Shown in pieces: positions 42,505-52,400 of a stretch of DNA of 64,000 bases (the first letter of the stretch is position 1; each line of letters begins with the position of its first letter). The position numbers and the translations under genes are program-made. Location: positions 1 through 64,000 of the forward strand of contig JAGCPH010000047.1 in the NCBI GenBank assembly GCA_017645275.1. Direction: 5' to 3'. The notes under the pieces were generated by a model, which did not search any database, was not told the origin of the DNA, and saw nothing but the letters and a program-made list of their open reading frames with translations. Source of the DNA: Bacteroidales bacterium. GTDB lineage: Bacteria > Bacteroidota > Bacteroidia > Bacteroidales > F082.

Positions 42505-43162
42505 AATTCTCAAAAATCTTGTTTTCCAAAAATTCGACCTCGCATCCCATCAACGTCGCCGCCTTCGCATAGACATCTCTGATGTCCCTTCCAGATACGT
42601 CGGTTTCCAAAAAGAGTCTGTCAGTTGGGATGTTTTTTAATATCTTAAATGCTTTATTTTCATTGTGATACAAAACTTCGCCAAGCGAGATGTACATGTC
42701 ATATCTCAAAAGCTGCCGCATCGTCTCCACCGAGCTGTTGAACCCGTGAATCACCCATGGCATGGTGGCTTTCATCTTTTTTCTAACCTCGATTATCTCG
42801 GAATATGCCCTCACGCAGTGCACTATCACCGGCTTGCGGTAACTCTCTGATAATCTTATCATTTCCTCAAAAACCTCAATTTGTTTCTCAAACGTATCTT
42901 TGTGAACCTTGTCCAGTCCCACTTCACCGATAGCAGTTGTCATTTCGAGCGGAACGGAACGAAGTGTAGTGCAGTCGAGAGATCCTTGTTCTTTGAAAGC
43001 ATTAGAAAAATAAGGATTTCTCCATTCCGCTCCGCTCCAGTCGAAATGACAAGAGACATCCCACGGATGTACTCCCCAAGTCTTTAAAATCTTTTCCGAA
43101 TCTCCGTCAATAATCTTTATAACTGCTTGATTATCAACGTGTGTATGAATATCAACAAACAT
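42479..43162 (-). CDS. TatD family metal-dependent hydrolase with repeat-derived insert
   Basis: 227 residues, TIM-barrel TatD-type hydrolase (DNase-like). Metal ligands are all visible: HTH at 6-8, Glu in GEVGLDK, His in PVIHCVRA, His in WVIHGF and Asp in LETDVSGRD. Between HPWDVS and GEVGLDK, about 39 residues (38-76) are encoded by a full family E palindrome. Relatives have only a short loop there. The true start is MFVDIHTH, whose ATG overlaps the upstream phosphatase stop by one base; longer upstream reading-frame sequence is a shadow of that gene. Confidence 0.85.
   Translation of the reverse strand: MFVDIHTHVDNQAVIKIIDGDSEKILKTWGVHPWDVSCHFDWSGAEWRNPYFSNAFKEQGSLDCTTLRSVPLEMTTAIGEVGLDKVHKDTFEKQIEVFEEMIRLSESYRKPVIVHCVRAYSEIIEVRKKMKATMPWVIHGFNSSVETMRQLLRYDMYISLGEVLYHNENKAFKILKNIPTDRLFLETDVSGRDIRDVYAKAATLMGCEVEFLENKIFENYGRLEAAH
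42937..43052. repeat. TTGTCATTTCGA...TCGAAATGACAA palindrome inside tatD (family E, copy 3)
   Basis: The ends are exact complements. Inner arms AGCGGAACGGAACGAAG and CCATTCCGCTCCGCTCC also pair loosely. It is in frame, with no stop codon, on the tatD strand. Confidence 0.88.
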
Positions 43163-43866
43163 CAGAAGTCGACATTCGGTTGTGCGATGAGCTGCATGCT
43201 GTTGAGTTCGAGAGCCATGAGGTTGCCGAAGCCCACTTTCTGGTCTCTGTAGTAGACGCCGTTGTCGAGCGCGATGAAGTTGTAGCCGTCCGACTCGAGG
43301 AAAAGCTGTATTAGGCTGTATTCGACAGGCACGTGGCCGTGGATGATCTTCTTGCCGCCGGTCTTCTGTATGTCGACCTTGAAGTCGCGCGCCCACATCA
43401 TCGACATGGTGTCGTCAAACGGGTTGTCGATGTTGAAGTTCATGCCGGCATGCACTAAGATAAAGTTGTCTAACTCGATGAAATACTTGCCGTTACGCAT
43501 CCAGTCGATATAGTGTTGCTCAATCTGGCGTGGACGTTTTACGCCGAAGCTCTTCAGCGTGGTCTTGGCGCCGTAGCGTTCCCATTCTTTATGAATCTTG
43601 CTCTTTGTGAAGAGGCGATGCTGGTCCATCGCGTAGGCATTCATGCAGTAATACTCATGATTACCAATGAGATAGCCTATCTTGTAACCTTGAGCCTGCA
43701 TGCTGATGATGTAGTCAATCACGCCTTTGCCGTCAGGACCGCGGTCGATATAGTCGCCGAGAAAATAGAGCTCATCTTCTTTGGTGGGCATTATACATGT
43801 CTCAATCAGCTGTTTCAAGGTGTTGATGCAGCCGTGAATATCCGGAATAACCCAACGTCTATTCAT
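43162..43866 (-). CDS. PPP-type metallophosphoesterase
   Basis: 234 residues. All metal-binding motifs of the PPP family are present: DIHGC (8-12), GDYIDRGPDGKG (about 37-48), GNHEYY (about 68-73), HAGMNF and HGHVPVE. It resembles bacterial serine/threonine protein phosphatases and ApaH-like diadenosine tetraphosphatases; which of these cannot be told. It lies 29 bases downstream of gpmA and is coupled to tatD. Confidence 0.88.
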   Translation of the reverse strand: MNRRWVIPDIHGCINTLKQLIETCIMPTKEDELYFLGDYIDRGPDGKGVIDYIISMQAQGYKIGYLIGNHEYYCMNAYAMDQHRLFTKSKIHKEWERYGAKTTLKSFGVKRPRQIEQHYIDWMRNGKYFIELDNFILVHAGMNFNIDNPFDDTMSMMWARDFKVDIQKTGGKKIIHGHVPVEYSLIQLFLESDGYNFIALDNGVYYRDQKVGFGNLMALELNSMQLIAQPNVDF

Positions 43867-43895
43867 AAAAGCCAGTTTATAATTATTGCTATAAT

Positions 43896-44642
43896 TTATT
43901 TCGCTTTTCCTTGATTTGCAACGCTTTGCATCTTCTTCGCAATCTCTTCGGGGTCGCCGAGGAAGAAGTCTTTCTGTAACTTCATGTTGTCGTCGAACTC
44001 GAAGACGTATGGTATTGCTGTCGGGATGTTGAATTTGATAATCTCGTCTTCGCCCATGCCTTTGAGTTCTTTCACTATGCCGCGGAGGCTGTTGCCGTGA
44101 GCCACCACCATCACCTCGTCATGTTCTTTCAATGCCTTGAGAATCACTTCTTTATAATATGGCATCAATCTTGCGATAGTGTCTTTCAACGACTCTGTCA
44201 GCGGGATCTGCTCGTCGGTGAGTTCGGCGTAGCGTGGGTCCTGACGCGGGCTCTTCGGATCGTCCATCGCGAGCGCCGGAGGCTGCACATCGAAGCAGCG
44301 GCGCCATTTCAGCACCTGCTCCTCGCCGTATTTCTTCGCCATATCGACCTTGTTGAGGCCTTGCAGCTGGCCGTAGCTCTTTTCGTTCAATCGCCATGAT
44401 TTATACACCGGCAGCCAGTCCATGTCCATCACATCAAGGATGTTGTTGAGCGTCTTGACAGCTCTTTTCAGATATGATGTGAAGCACACTTCCGGCTTGT
44501 AACCGCCGTCTTTCAATGCTTTACCTGCATCTTTTGCTTCCTGTATGCCTTTCTCCGATAAATCAACATTGGTCCAACCTGTGAAAAGGTTGAGTTTGTT
44601 CCATTCACTCTCGCCGTGGCGAACTAATATCAGCTTCTTCAT
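43896..44642 (-). CDS. gpmA: 2,3-bisphosphoglycerate-dependent phosphoglycerate mutase
   Basis: 248 residues. The phosphohistidine motif [10 protein letters not shown] is at 5-14, with SYLKRAVKT and the second histidine in VAHGNSLRG. The long dPGM form, with [14 protein letters not shown] and RRCFDVQPP, fits GpmA. It interconverts 3- and 2-phosphoglycerate in glycolysis. Its -7 element is at 44669-44677. It heads the minus-strand run gpmA-PPP-tatD-tcdA. Confidence 0.95.
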   Translation of the reverse strand: MKKLILVRHGESEWNKLNLFTGWTNVDLSEKGIQEAKDAGKALKDGGYKPEVCFTSYLKRAVKTLNNILDVMDMDWLPVYKSWRLNEKSYGQLQGLNKVDMAKKYGEEQVLKWRRCFDVQPPALAMDDPKSPRQDPRYAELTDEQIPLTESLKDTIARLMPYYKEVILKALKEHDEVMVVAHGNSLRGIVKELKGMGEDEIIKFNIPTAIPYVFEFDDNMKLQKDFFLGDPEEIAKKMQSVANQGKAK

Positions 44643-44668
44643 GATTTCACCTAATTATATTACAAACT

Positions 44669-44677
44669 GCAAAGATA
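44669..44677 (-). promoter_or_regulatory. -7 promoter element of gpmA
   Basis: On the minus strand this is TATCTTTGC, 26 bases upstream of the start. Confidence 0.6.
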
Positions 44678-44720
44678 TAAAGAATTTTCACATAATTATA
44701 AAATTTGCAAACTTTTTTAC

Positions 44721-44728
44721 TATTTTTG
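44721..44728 (+). promoter_or_regulatory. -7 promoter element of the polysaccharide deacetylase gene (leaderless GTG)
   Basis: TATTTTTG ends four bases before the GTG start at 44733. Confidence 0.55.
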
Positions 44729-44732
44729 CATC

Positions 44733-45392
44733 GTGAGAATAATAAAACCGAACGGCTTTCTGCGGATGTTTTATCCGTCGCTGCTTTGGCAGATGCCGAA
44801 GACGGCCAAAAAAACTATTTATCTCACATTCGACGACGGCCCGCATCCGATGATAACACCGTTGGTGCTTGAGATTCTTGAGCGTTACAATGCCAAAGCC
44901 ACTTTTTTTTGCATTGGAAACAACGTAAAAAAGTATCCTGCGACATTTGAAATGGTCAAAAAAGCCGGTCATTCTGTCGGCTGCCACACATTCAATCATG
45001 AGGATGGCTTCAAGACAAAAACTGACAATTACATAAAATCGGTTGTAGCTGCTAACGAATTGATTCACAGTGATTTATTCCGTCCCCCTCACGGTAAAAT
45101 AAAGAGGTCGGAACTGAAAAAACTAAAAACTTTAAACTTTAAACTTGATAACTGCTCTAAACTCTCAACTCTAAACTCTAAACTGAGAATAGTCGCTTGG
45201 ACTGTCATCGCCTACGACTGGGATCACGCCCTATCACCAGAAGATGTATATCAAAATGTCATCCGAAACGCCAATGACGGTGCCATCGTCGCATTCCACG
45301 ACAGCATCAAAGCCTATAACAACATGATTTATGCTTTGCCCAGAGTGTTGGAATACTATACACAAAGGGGTTTTATGTTCAAATCTTTATAA
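44733..45392 (+). CDS. Polysaccharide deacetylase (NodB fold) with heptamer-repeat insert
   Basis: 219 residues. NodB motifs: LTFDDGPHP (about 31-39), HTFNHE (about 88-93) and FRPPHGK (about 115-121), followed by AWTVIAYDWD and IVAFHDS. It would remove N-acetyl groups from a peptidoglycan- or chitin-like polymer. I chose the GTG at 44733 because the first 11 residues match the N-terminus of related Bacteroidetes proteins; an ATG at 44766 is the alternative. Residues about 130-152 (KTLNFKLDNCSKLSTLNSKL) are encoded by a heptamer repeat and lengthen the loop after motif 3. Confidence 0.85.
   Translation: MRIIKPNGFLRMFYPSLLWQMPKTAKKTIYLTFDDGPHPMITPLVLEILERYNAKATFFCIGNNVKKYPATFEMVKKAGHSVGCHTFNHEDGFKTKTDNYIKSVVAANELIHSDLFRPPHGKIKRSELKKLKTLNFKLDNCSKLSTLNSKLRIVAWTVIAYDWDHALSPEDVYQNVIRNANDGAIVAFHDSIKAYNNMIYALPRVLEYYTQRGFMFKSL
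45119..45187. repeat. heptamer repeat inside the deacetylase gene (family A, copy 6)
   Basis: Units AACTAAA, AACTTTA, AACTTTA, AACTTGA, then AACTCTC, AACTCTA, AACTCTA and AACTGAG. It is the same unit type as the intergenic copies at 4315 and 23562, and is in frame without stop codons. Confidence 0.8.
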
Positions 45393-45403
45393 TTTTTTTA
45401 CCC

Positions 45404-45500
45404 ACGCAGATATCGCAGATATCACAGATTTTTCTATTCTTCCTCATTTTTATCTTTCAGATGCTCGCTAAAGCGAGCTGCAGATAAACGCAGATCGGTA
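45404..45500. repeat. CACAGATTT / GCAGAT repeat (family C, copy 3)
   Basis: CGCAGATATCGCAGATATCACAGAT on the left and GCAGATAAACGCAGATC on the right. An inner palindrome GCTCGCTAAAGCGAGC is at about 45463-45478. It lies between the convergent deacetylase and recG genes. Confidence 0.7.
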
Positions 45501-45509
45501 TGAAAAAAT

Positions 45510-47612
45510 TTATCCGATGCGACTCCAGTCGAAGTCACGTTCAAACTGCTGCGAGAAGTACATCTTTGTGGCGTAATGCTCTGGTTTTGAGAGCGTTGGA
45601 TCGGCATCCAAAAGCAAATTCGCCATCCTCCTAGTGTGCCTGATGATAGGCTCATCATATTGGAAGTCACCGATTTTCATCTCAATCATACCTGACTGCC
45701 GTGTGCCCTGTGTCTCGCCAGGACCTCTCAATTGCAAATCCGCCTCCGCAATCTCAAATCCGTCGTTGGTCTTCACCATGGTCTCCATGCGTTTCTTGCC
45801 CTCACCCGTGAGCTTGTGGTCGGTGATGAGCACACAGTACGACTGCTCGGCGCCGCGCCCGACCCTGCCACGTAGCTGATGCAGCTGCGATAGCCCGAAC
45901 CTGTTGGCGTTCTCGATGATCATGACAGAGGCGTTAGGCACATTGACACCCACCTCGATGACCGTCGTGGCAATCATGATATGGGTCTCGCCACGCACAA
46001 AACGTTGCATCTCCCAGTCTTTGTCGTCGCTCTTCATCTGTCCGTGCACCACGCTGATGTGATAGTCCGGCTCGGGGAAGTCGCGCAACATAGCCTCGTA
46101 ACCTTCCTGCAGGTTTATCAAATCCATCTTCTCTGACTCCTTGATGAGCGGGTAGACGACATATATCTGATGCCCCTCGGCAATCTGTTTCTTCATAAAC
46201 CCTATGACCGCAAGTCGTTGTTCCTGATACACATGCACCGTCTTTACGGGCTTCCTGCCAGGTGGCAACTCGTCGATTTTCGACACATCCAAGTCACCGT
46301 ATTGCGTCATCGCCAAGGTGCGCGGGATAGGGGTAGCGGTCATCACCAAGGTGTGGGGCGGGAATGCTGTCTTGTCCCAGAATGAGGCACGTTGCGCCAC
46401 ACCGAAACGGTGCTGCTCGTCGATGATGCAGAGACCTAAGTTCTTGAAAACTACAGTGTCTTCTATCAGAGCGTGGGTGCCTATTATTATCTGGAGGTCG
46501 CCGCTTGCGAGGTCGGCGAGTATCTGTTTCCTTTCAGCCGTCTTGGTGCTTCCAGTGAGCAGAGCGAAGTGCACGTCCATGCCTTTGAGTTGCGCTCGCA
46601 ACGTCTCAAGATGCTGAGTGGCAAGGATTTCCGTCGGTGCCATGAGCGCTGCCTGATAGCCGTTGTCGAGGGCGAGAAGCATTATCATCAAAGCCACAAT
46701 GGTCTTGCCGCTTCCGACGTCGCCTTGCAGCAGTCGGTTCATCTGGTGGCCGCTCTTCAAGTCAGCCCGAATCTCTTTGATGACACGTTTCTGTGCGTTG
46801 GTGAGAGGGAAGGGGAGATGTTCCTTGTAAAAGGTGTTGAAATAATCTCCAACTTGTTGAAACACAACACTTCTGGTGTTCATCTGGCGGTCTTTCTTAT
46901 GAATCAGAAGCCGCAGCTGGAAGAAGAAATGTTCCTCGTATTTCAACCTCGTCGTAGCACGTTGAATATCAGTGCTGTTCGAGGGCAGATGTATCTTGTA
47001 ATAGGCCTCTTTTCGAGGCAGAAGCTTGTCGTGGAGCACCAGACTTAATGGCAGCACCTCGGGAATCACGTTCCACACCTGCGTGACGCATGTCTTTATG
47101 ATTTTCGCCAGCTGTTTGGTGCCGAGACCGGCGTTTTTCATCTTCTCGGTGGTGTTGTAAACGCCTTGCAGTGCCTCGCCCACCACCACATCGTCAGGGT
47201 TGTAGTCTTCGACATCGGGGTGGGTGAAGTTGAAGCGGTTGTTGAACACGCTCGCCTTGCCGAAGATGAGGTATTTCTTGCCCGGCTGGAAGCGGTTTTT
47301 TATCCATTTCAGACCTTTAAACCACACCAACTCTATGCTTCCGGTGTCGTCGGTGAATGTTGCTGTTATCCTTGTAACTCGCGGAGAACCAAAGCTTTGC
47401 ATATTGCTGACAGTGCCGACCAATTGGTAGTATACCGTATCGTCGCAAATCTGTCTGACCTTATGGATCTGCGAGCGGTCGATATACCTGAACGGGAAAT
47501 AGTCGAGCAGGTCCTGAAACGTGAAGATGCCCAGCTCCTTGTTCAAGAGCTCCGCTCGTTTCGGCCCGACGCCTTTCAAAAACTCTATTTTCGTCTGTAG
47601 TAAATCGACCAT
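45510..47612 (-). CDS. recG: ATP-dependent DNA helicase RecG
   Basis: 700 residues. N-terminal wedge/OB domain (about 60-160), then the helicase core: Walker A GDVGSGKT, DEQH box in IIDEQHRFGV, MTATPIPRTLAMT, and motif VI QLRGRVGRG. RecG reverses stalled forks and processes recombination intermediates. The length is normal. It is divergent from lysS, with its -7 element (TACCTTTGC, minus strand) at 47635-47643. Confidence 0.97.
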   Translation of the reverse strand: MVDLLQTKIEFLKGVGPKRAELLNKELGIFTFQDLLDYFPFRYIDRSQIHKVRQICDDTVYYQLVGTVSNMQSFGSPRVTRITATFTDDTGSIELVWFKGLKWIKNRFQPGKKYLIFGKASVFNNRFNFTHPDVEDYNPDDVVVGEALQGVYNTTEKMKNAGLGTKQLAKIIKTCVTQVWNVIPEVLPLSLVLHDKLLPRKEAYYKIHLPSNSTDIQRATTRLKYEEHFFFQLRLLIHKKDRQMNTRSVVFQQVGDYFNTFYKEHLPFPLTNAQKRVIKEIRADLKSGHQMNRLLQGDVGSGKTIVALMIMLLALDNGYQAALMAPTEILATQHLETLRAQLKGMDVHFALLTGSTKTAERKQILADLASGDLQIIIGTHALIEDTVVFKNLGLCIIDEQHRFGVAQRASFWDKTAFPPHTLVMTATPIPRTLAMTQYGDLDVSKIDELPPGRKPVKTVHVYQEQRLAVIGFMKKQIAEGHQIYVVYPLIKESEKMDLINLQEGYEAMLRDFPEPDYHISVVHGQMKSDDKDWEMQRFVRGETHIMIATTVIEVGVNVPNASVMIIENANRFGLSQLHQLRGRVGRGAEQSYCVLITDHKLTGEGKKRMETMVKTNDGFEIAEADLQLRGPGETQGTRQSGMIEMKIGDFQYDEPIIRHTRRMANLLLDADPTLSKPEHYATKMYFSQQFERDFDWSRIG

Positions 47613-47656
47613 TATTAATAATAAAAATATTTATGCAAAGGTAAACAAAAAATCAC

Positions 47657-47665
47657 TATCTTTGC
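47657..47665 (+). promoter_or_regulatory. -7 promoter element of the lysS operon
   Basis: TATCTTTGC, 46 bases upstream of the lysS ATG. It is the only clear promoter before the eight-gene run. Confidence 0.6.
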
Positions 47666-47711
47666 ACCCAAATGTGTTTTTTCGAAAAATAAATAAAAAA
47701 AAGATATAGCA

Positions 47712-49427
47712 ATGTTAAACGAACAGGAACAAATTAGGAGAAATTCCCTTCAGGAGCTTTACAAATTAGGTATCAACCCGTACCCGCAGGCAGCGTACGA
47801 CGTCAATGTGACGACGGAACAGATTAAGAGAGAGTTTGACGATAACGACCTCTCGAAGTTTGAAAACGTCAGCATCGGCGGTCGTATCATGAGCCGCCGT
47901 ATCATGGGTGCCGCTTCATTCTGCGAGCTGCAGGACGCCCACGGACGTATCCAGCTTTACCTCAACCGCGACGAGATCTGCCCAGGTGAGGATAAGACGA
48001 TGTACAACGTGGTGTTCAAACGTCTGCTCGATATCGGCGACTTCATCGGGGTGAAAGGCTTCGTGTTCCGCACCCAGATGGGCGAGATCTCAATCCATGT
48101 CAAAGAGATGACGGTTTTGAGCAAATCGCTGCGCCCACTGCCGATCGTGAAAGAGAAAGACGGCGTGAAATATGACGAGTTCAGCGATCCTGAGCTTCGC
48201 TACCGTATGCGTTACGTGGATCTCGTGGTGAATGATAGAGTTAAAGATATCTTCATCAAACGTACCAAGGCCATCGACAGCATCCGTCATTTCTTCAACG
48301 AACACGGATACCTTGAGGTGGAAACTCCAGTGTTGCAGCCTATCCCGGGTGGCGCTTCGGCACGTCCGTTTGTGACACATCACAACGCATTGGACATCCC
48401 GATGTATCTCCGTATCGCCGATGAGCTCTACCTGAAACGCCTCATCGTGGGCGGCTTCGACGGTGTGTATGAGTTCTCGCGCAACTTCCGCAACGAGGGT
48501 ATGGACCGTTCGCATAACCCAGAGTTTACTGGACTTGAGATATATGTCGCTTACAAAGACTACCTCTGGATGATGGACTTCACCGAGGAGATGATCTGCC
48601 GCTGCGCCCACGACGTGCTCGGCACAGATGTATTGCATGTCGGCGACAAGGAAATCAGCCTGAAACGCCCGTTCAAACGCATCTCGATGATTGACTCAAT
48701 CAAAGAAAACACTGGCATCGACATTAACGGCATGGACGAGGCCCAGCTACGCGAGGTGTGCAAGAAACTTGAGGTCGAAGTCGACGACTCAATGGGTAAA
48801 GGCAAGCTTATCGATGAGATATTCGGTGCAAAATGCGAGGGCAACTACATCCAGCCGACATTCATCACCGACTATCCTGTCGAGATGTCGCCTCTCTGCA
48901 AACGTCATCGTAACAACCCTGAGCTCACCGAGCGTTTCGAGTTGATGATCAACGGCAAAGAGGTCGCTAACGCTTACACCGAGCTCAACGACCCTATCGA
49001 CCAGCGTGCCCGTTTCGAGGAGCAGATGAAGCTCGCCGGCCGCGGTGACGACGAGGCTATGCTCATCGACCAAGACTTCCTGCGCGCTCTTGAATATGGC
49101 ATGCCTCCAACATCAGGCATGGGCATCGGCATCGACCGTTTCGTGATGCTGCTCACAGGCCAGACACAGATCCAGGAAGTGCTTCTCTTCCCGACGATGC
49201 GTCCCGAAGTGCATAAGAAAGTCGCCACAAAAGAAGACTTCATGGCTGTCGGCGTACCTGAGTGCTGGGCAGAGATACTTGTAAAACTCAACTATACATC
49301 CGTCGAGATGATGCAGTCGGAGAAGCCATCAGCACTCCGCGAGAAACTCAATGGCTTTAGAAAGAAAAATAAACTCGACGTCCCAGCTCTCCAGCTTGAG
49401 GAAGTCGAATCATGGATAAATAAATAA
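47712..49427 (+). CDS. lysS: Lysyl-tRNA synthetase, class II
   Basis: 571 residues. An N-terminal OB-fold anticodon-binding domain (about 55-160) is followed by the class II catalytic domain, with [25 protein letters not shown], motif 2 [15 protein letters not shown], and motif 3 [14 protein letters not shown]-terminal extension of about 60 residues is usual in Bacteroidales LysS. It heads a plus-strand gene run; the gingipain-family gene starts seven bases after its stop. Confidence 0.97.
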   Translation: MLNEQEQIRRNSLQELYKLGINPYPQAAYDVNVTTEQIKREFDDNDLSKFENVSIGGRIMSRRIMGAASFCELQDAHGRIQLYLNRDEICPGEDKTMYNVVFKRLLDIGDFIGVKGFVFRTQMGEISIHVKEMTVLSKSLRPLPIVKEKDGVKYDEFSDPELRYRMRYVDLVVNDRVKDIFIKRTKAIDSIRHFFNEHGYLEVETPVLQPIPGGASARPFVTHHNALDIPMYLRIADELYLKRLIVGGFDGVYEFSRNFRNEGMDRSHNPEFTGLEIYVAYKDYLWMMDFTEEMICRCAHDVLGTDVLHVGDKEISLKRPFKRISMIDSIKENTGIDINGMDEAQLREVCKKLEVEVDDSMGKGKLIDEIFGAKCEGNYIQPTFITDYPVEMSPLCKRHRNNPELTERFELMINGKEVANAYTELNDPIDQRARFEEQMKLAGRGDDEAMLIDQDFLRALEYGMPPTSGMGIGIDRFVMLLTGQTQIQEVLLFPTMRPEVHKKVATKEDFMAVGVPECWAEILVKLNYTSVEMMQSEKPSALREKLNGFRKKNKLDVPALQLEEVESWINK

Positions 49428-49434
49428 ATTAACA

Positions 49435-52400
49435 ATGAAAAAAACATTCTTAACCCTATTGTTTGCTGCTATCTTGAGCACTCTCTCATTCGCTCAGACA
49501 GTGCAGAAAACCTATTACTTCGGTACCCCGATGGTCAGCGAGGTGAATGGCTATGACGTCATCCGTTTTGCTGACATGTACAATAACGGTGTCGTCGGCG
49601 AGGCTGCTCTGCCTTACCAGACGGTGTCGTTGCTGCTGCCGCAAAACACTGACGCTCAGTCGATTGCTGTTGAGTATCACGATTTTGTGGAGCTTGAGGG
49701 AACTTACAACATCCTTCCACAGCAGGCCCCAAGGACTTTGTCGTCGACAGAGCCACTGGTATTTGAGAAAAACGAGGACTTCTACCGTTCGGAAAACGTG
49801 TATCCTGAGATTACCAATTCAAAGGTAAACACACAGTATCTCAACGGCTGCTCGTTCGCTTTCGCACAGTTCACCCCAGTGAGATACGTCCCTGCCACAG
49901 GCAAGGTGTCGTATGCAAAGTCAGCTACTGTCACCATTGAATTAACTGCTTCAAGATCAGACAGAAGCAACAAACTGTGGATGACTCCTGAGGTGCAGGC
50001 ACGTGTTGAGCGTCTGGCACAAAACCCGGAGGCGGTGACAGCATACAAAAACCGCGCTAGAACAATAGGCGGCTACGAGCTCCTCGTCATCACGCCGGAG
50101 CAGTGGGTGCCATATTTCGACGAATATGTAGCGTTTTATGAGGCTCGTGGTCTCCGCACTCATGTCGTCGCATTGGAGACAATCCTTGCCAACGGTCAAG
50201 GTCGCGACGACGCAGAGTCGATGCGTGACTTTATCTCGCAAGAGTATGATAATGAAGGTATTATCATGGTGCTCCTCGGCGGTGACTCCAACGTGGTGCC
50301 ATGGCGTGCCCTCTATTGCGACGCCGGCTCGGAACAGGATTTCCTGCCTGCCGATATGTATTTCGTATGCTTGGACGGCACATGGGATGACAACAACAAC
50401 GGTATCTGGGGCGAAATTGAGGAATCTGACCTTCTCCCGGAACTCGCTGTCGGTCGTATGCCGTTCAACAATGAGACACAGTTTAACAATATAATGCACA
50501 AGACGTTAGAATATCAGGCTAACCCTGTCCTCGGTGAGCTCCAGACCGTCGTCCTCGGTGCAGAGCACCTCGGCGACGGCTACTACGGCAGCACCGACCT
50601 CGAACGTCTCATCGGCGGCTCAAGCGACTACGACTATACCACGGTGGGTATACCTGAAGAATACGACTTTGCTAAATATTATGAGACCCAGACAATGCCT
50701 TGGAGCGGCGCAGGTTTCAAAAATGTCATCAACAGCAACGGCGGACAGTATGTGCACCATGTTGGTCACGCCAACACCGACTATGTGGCAGGATGGTATG
50801 AAAACACTACCACCGACGCCTCATTTGCACAGCTCGACGGCGTGCATCATAACTACGGATTCTTCCACTCACATGGCTGTATCTGTGGCGACTTCTCACA
50901 CACCTGCATCCTCGAGAAGATGGTCACCGTCTCAACAGGCTTCGTGGTCACAACAGGTAACTCACGCTACGGCTGGTATGTACCGTGGGGCGACGGCATG
51001 GCAGCACATCTACATCGTGAGTTTGTCGATGCCTACTACAACGACCGTCTGCCATACATCGGCACCGCATTCGTGGAAATGAAGATAATGACAGCACCAT
51101 ACGTTTCTGAACCATGGGGCGACAATGGAGCCCTTCGCTGGAACATCTACGACCTCAACATCATGGGCGATGTGGCCGTCTGCCCTTGGCTCGACGAACC
51201 GTTCCGTCCACAGATCAGCTACGCCTCAGCACTGACAATGGGCACCACAACAACTCCAGTGACAGTGACAAAAGACGGCTTGCCACAAAGCAACTTCCGC
51301 TGCAGCATCTTCCATAACGGCGACCTCCTCGCTTTCGGAATGACCGACAACAACGGCAATGCCGACATCAACTTCGCCGAAGCGCTCAACGTGGCCGACA
51401 GCCTCACACTTATCGTTACAGGACCTAATGCATGGCCTCAGACCATCTCGATAATCGGATTAGATGCCAACACAGCTTACGTTTATCCTGAAAATAATGA
51501 TATTCACGGCGATTTCGTCTTCGGAAGCCATATCTCTATGGATGTCGACTTCAGAAATGCCGGCGAAGTGACAGCAAACAATGTAACCGCTACATTGTCA
51601 TCGGTTTCCGAGTACGTAAATCTTACAAAATCGACAGTGGAGGTCGGAACTGTTAACGCAGGCGAGATGGTCTCAATCCAAGATGCGTTCACATATGACG
51701 TGGCCGACAATATCCTGAATGGCACTTACGTCGATTTCCTGATGACTTGCACTGACGGCACCAATGTCTGGACACGTAACCTGTATTTCATGGCAAAAGC
51801 TCCGTCATTGAAGATCGAAAATACCTCATATAACGAGGTTAACGGCGATATGAACGGTTTTGTCGACGCAGGTGAGACAATCAGAATCAGTGCCACTGGC
51901 AAAAACAAGGGATTTTATGTCGCTGAAAATGCAATAATCCACGGAAGTACTGATTCTCAATATGTTACATTTGTGGAAAATGATGTCAATATCGGTAATG
52001 TTAATGCTGGCGACATCTTCAACGGTAGTCTGGATGTTTTAATTGCTGACGATGCCCCTGATGCCACTGTGATTCATGTCAATTTTGAAGTGATTTCAGG
52101 TGCATATAGGGCTAATAAAGAAGTCGTTATGGTAGTTGGAACAGTGAAGGAAGACTTCGAGACCGGTGATTTCTCTCATTTTGAATGGCAGCAAAGCGGA
52201 GGTTATGAATGGGTTATCACTGATGAGGTGGCTCATACAGGCACCTATAGCGCTCAGGTTGGAGGCAATATCCCTGCAAATCAGACAGTTACATTGTCAC
52301 TTGAGATTGAGACTCTCTTGGGCGGCACTATGTCGTTCTATATCAAGACCGCTTCAAAGAATAAGATTGACGGTGTGGCGTTTTATGTCGATGATGATAT

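Noticed and set aside
42479..43396. Longer TatD reading frame beginning at 43396
   Set aside because: The first 78 residues (Arg/His/Gln-rich) are an out-of-frame reading of the phosphatase gene; MFVDIHTH at 43162 is the normal TatD start.
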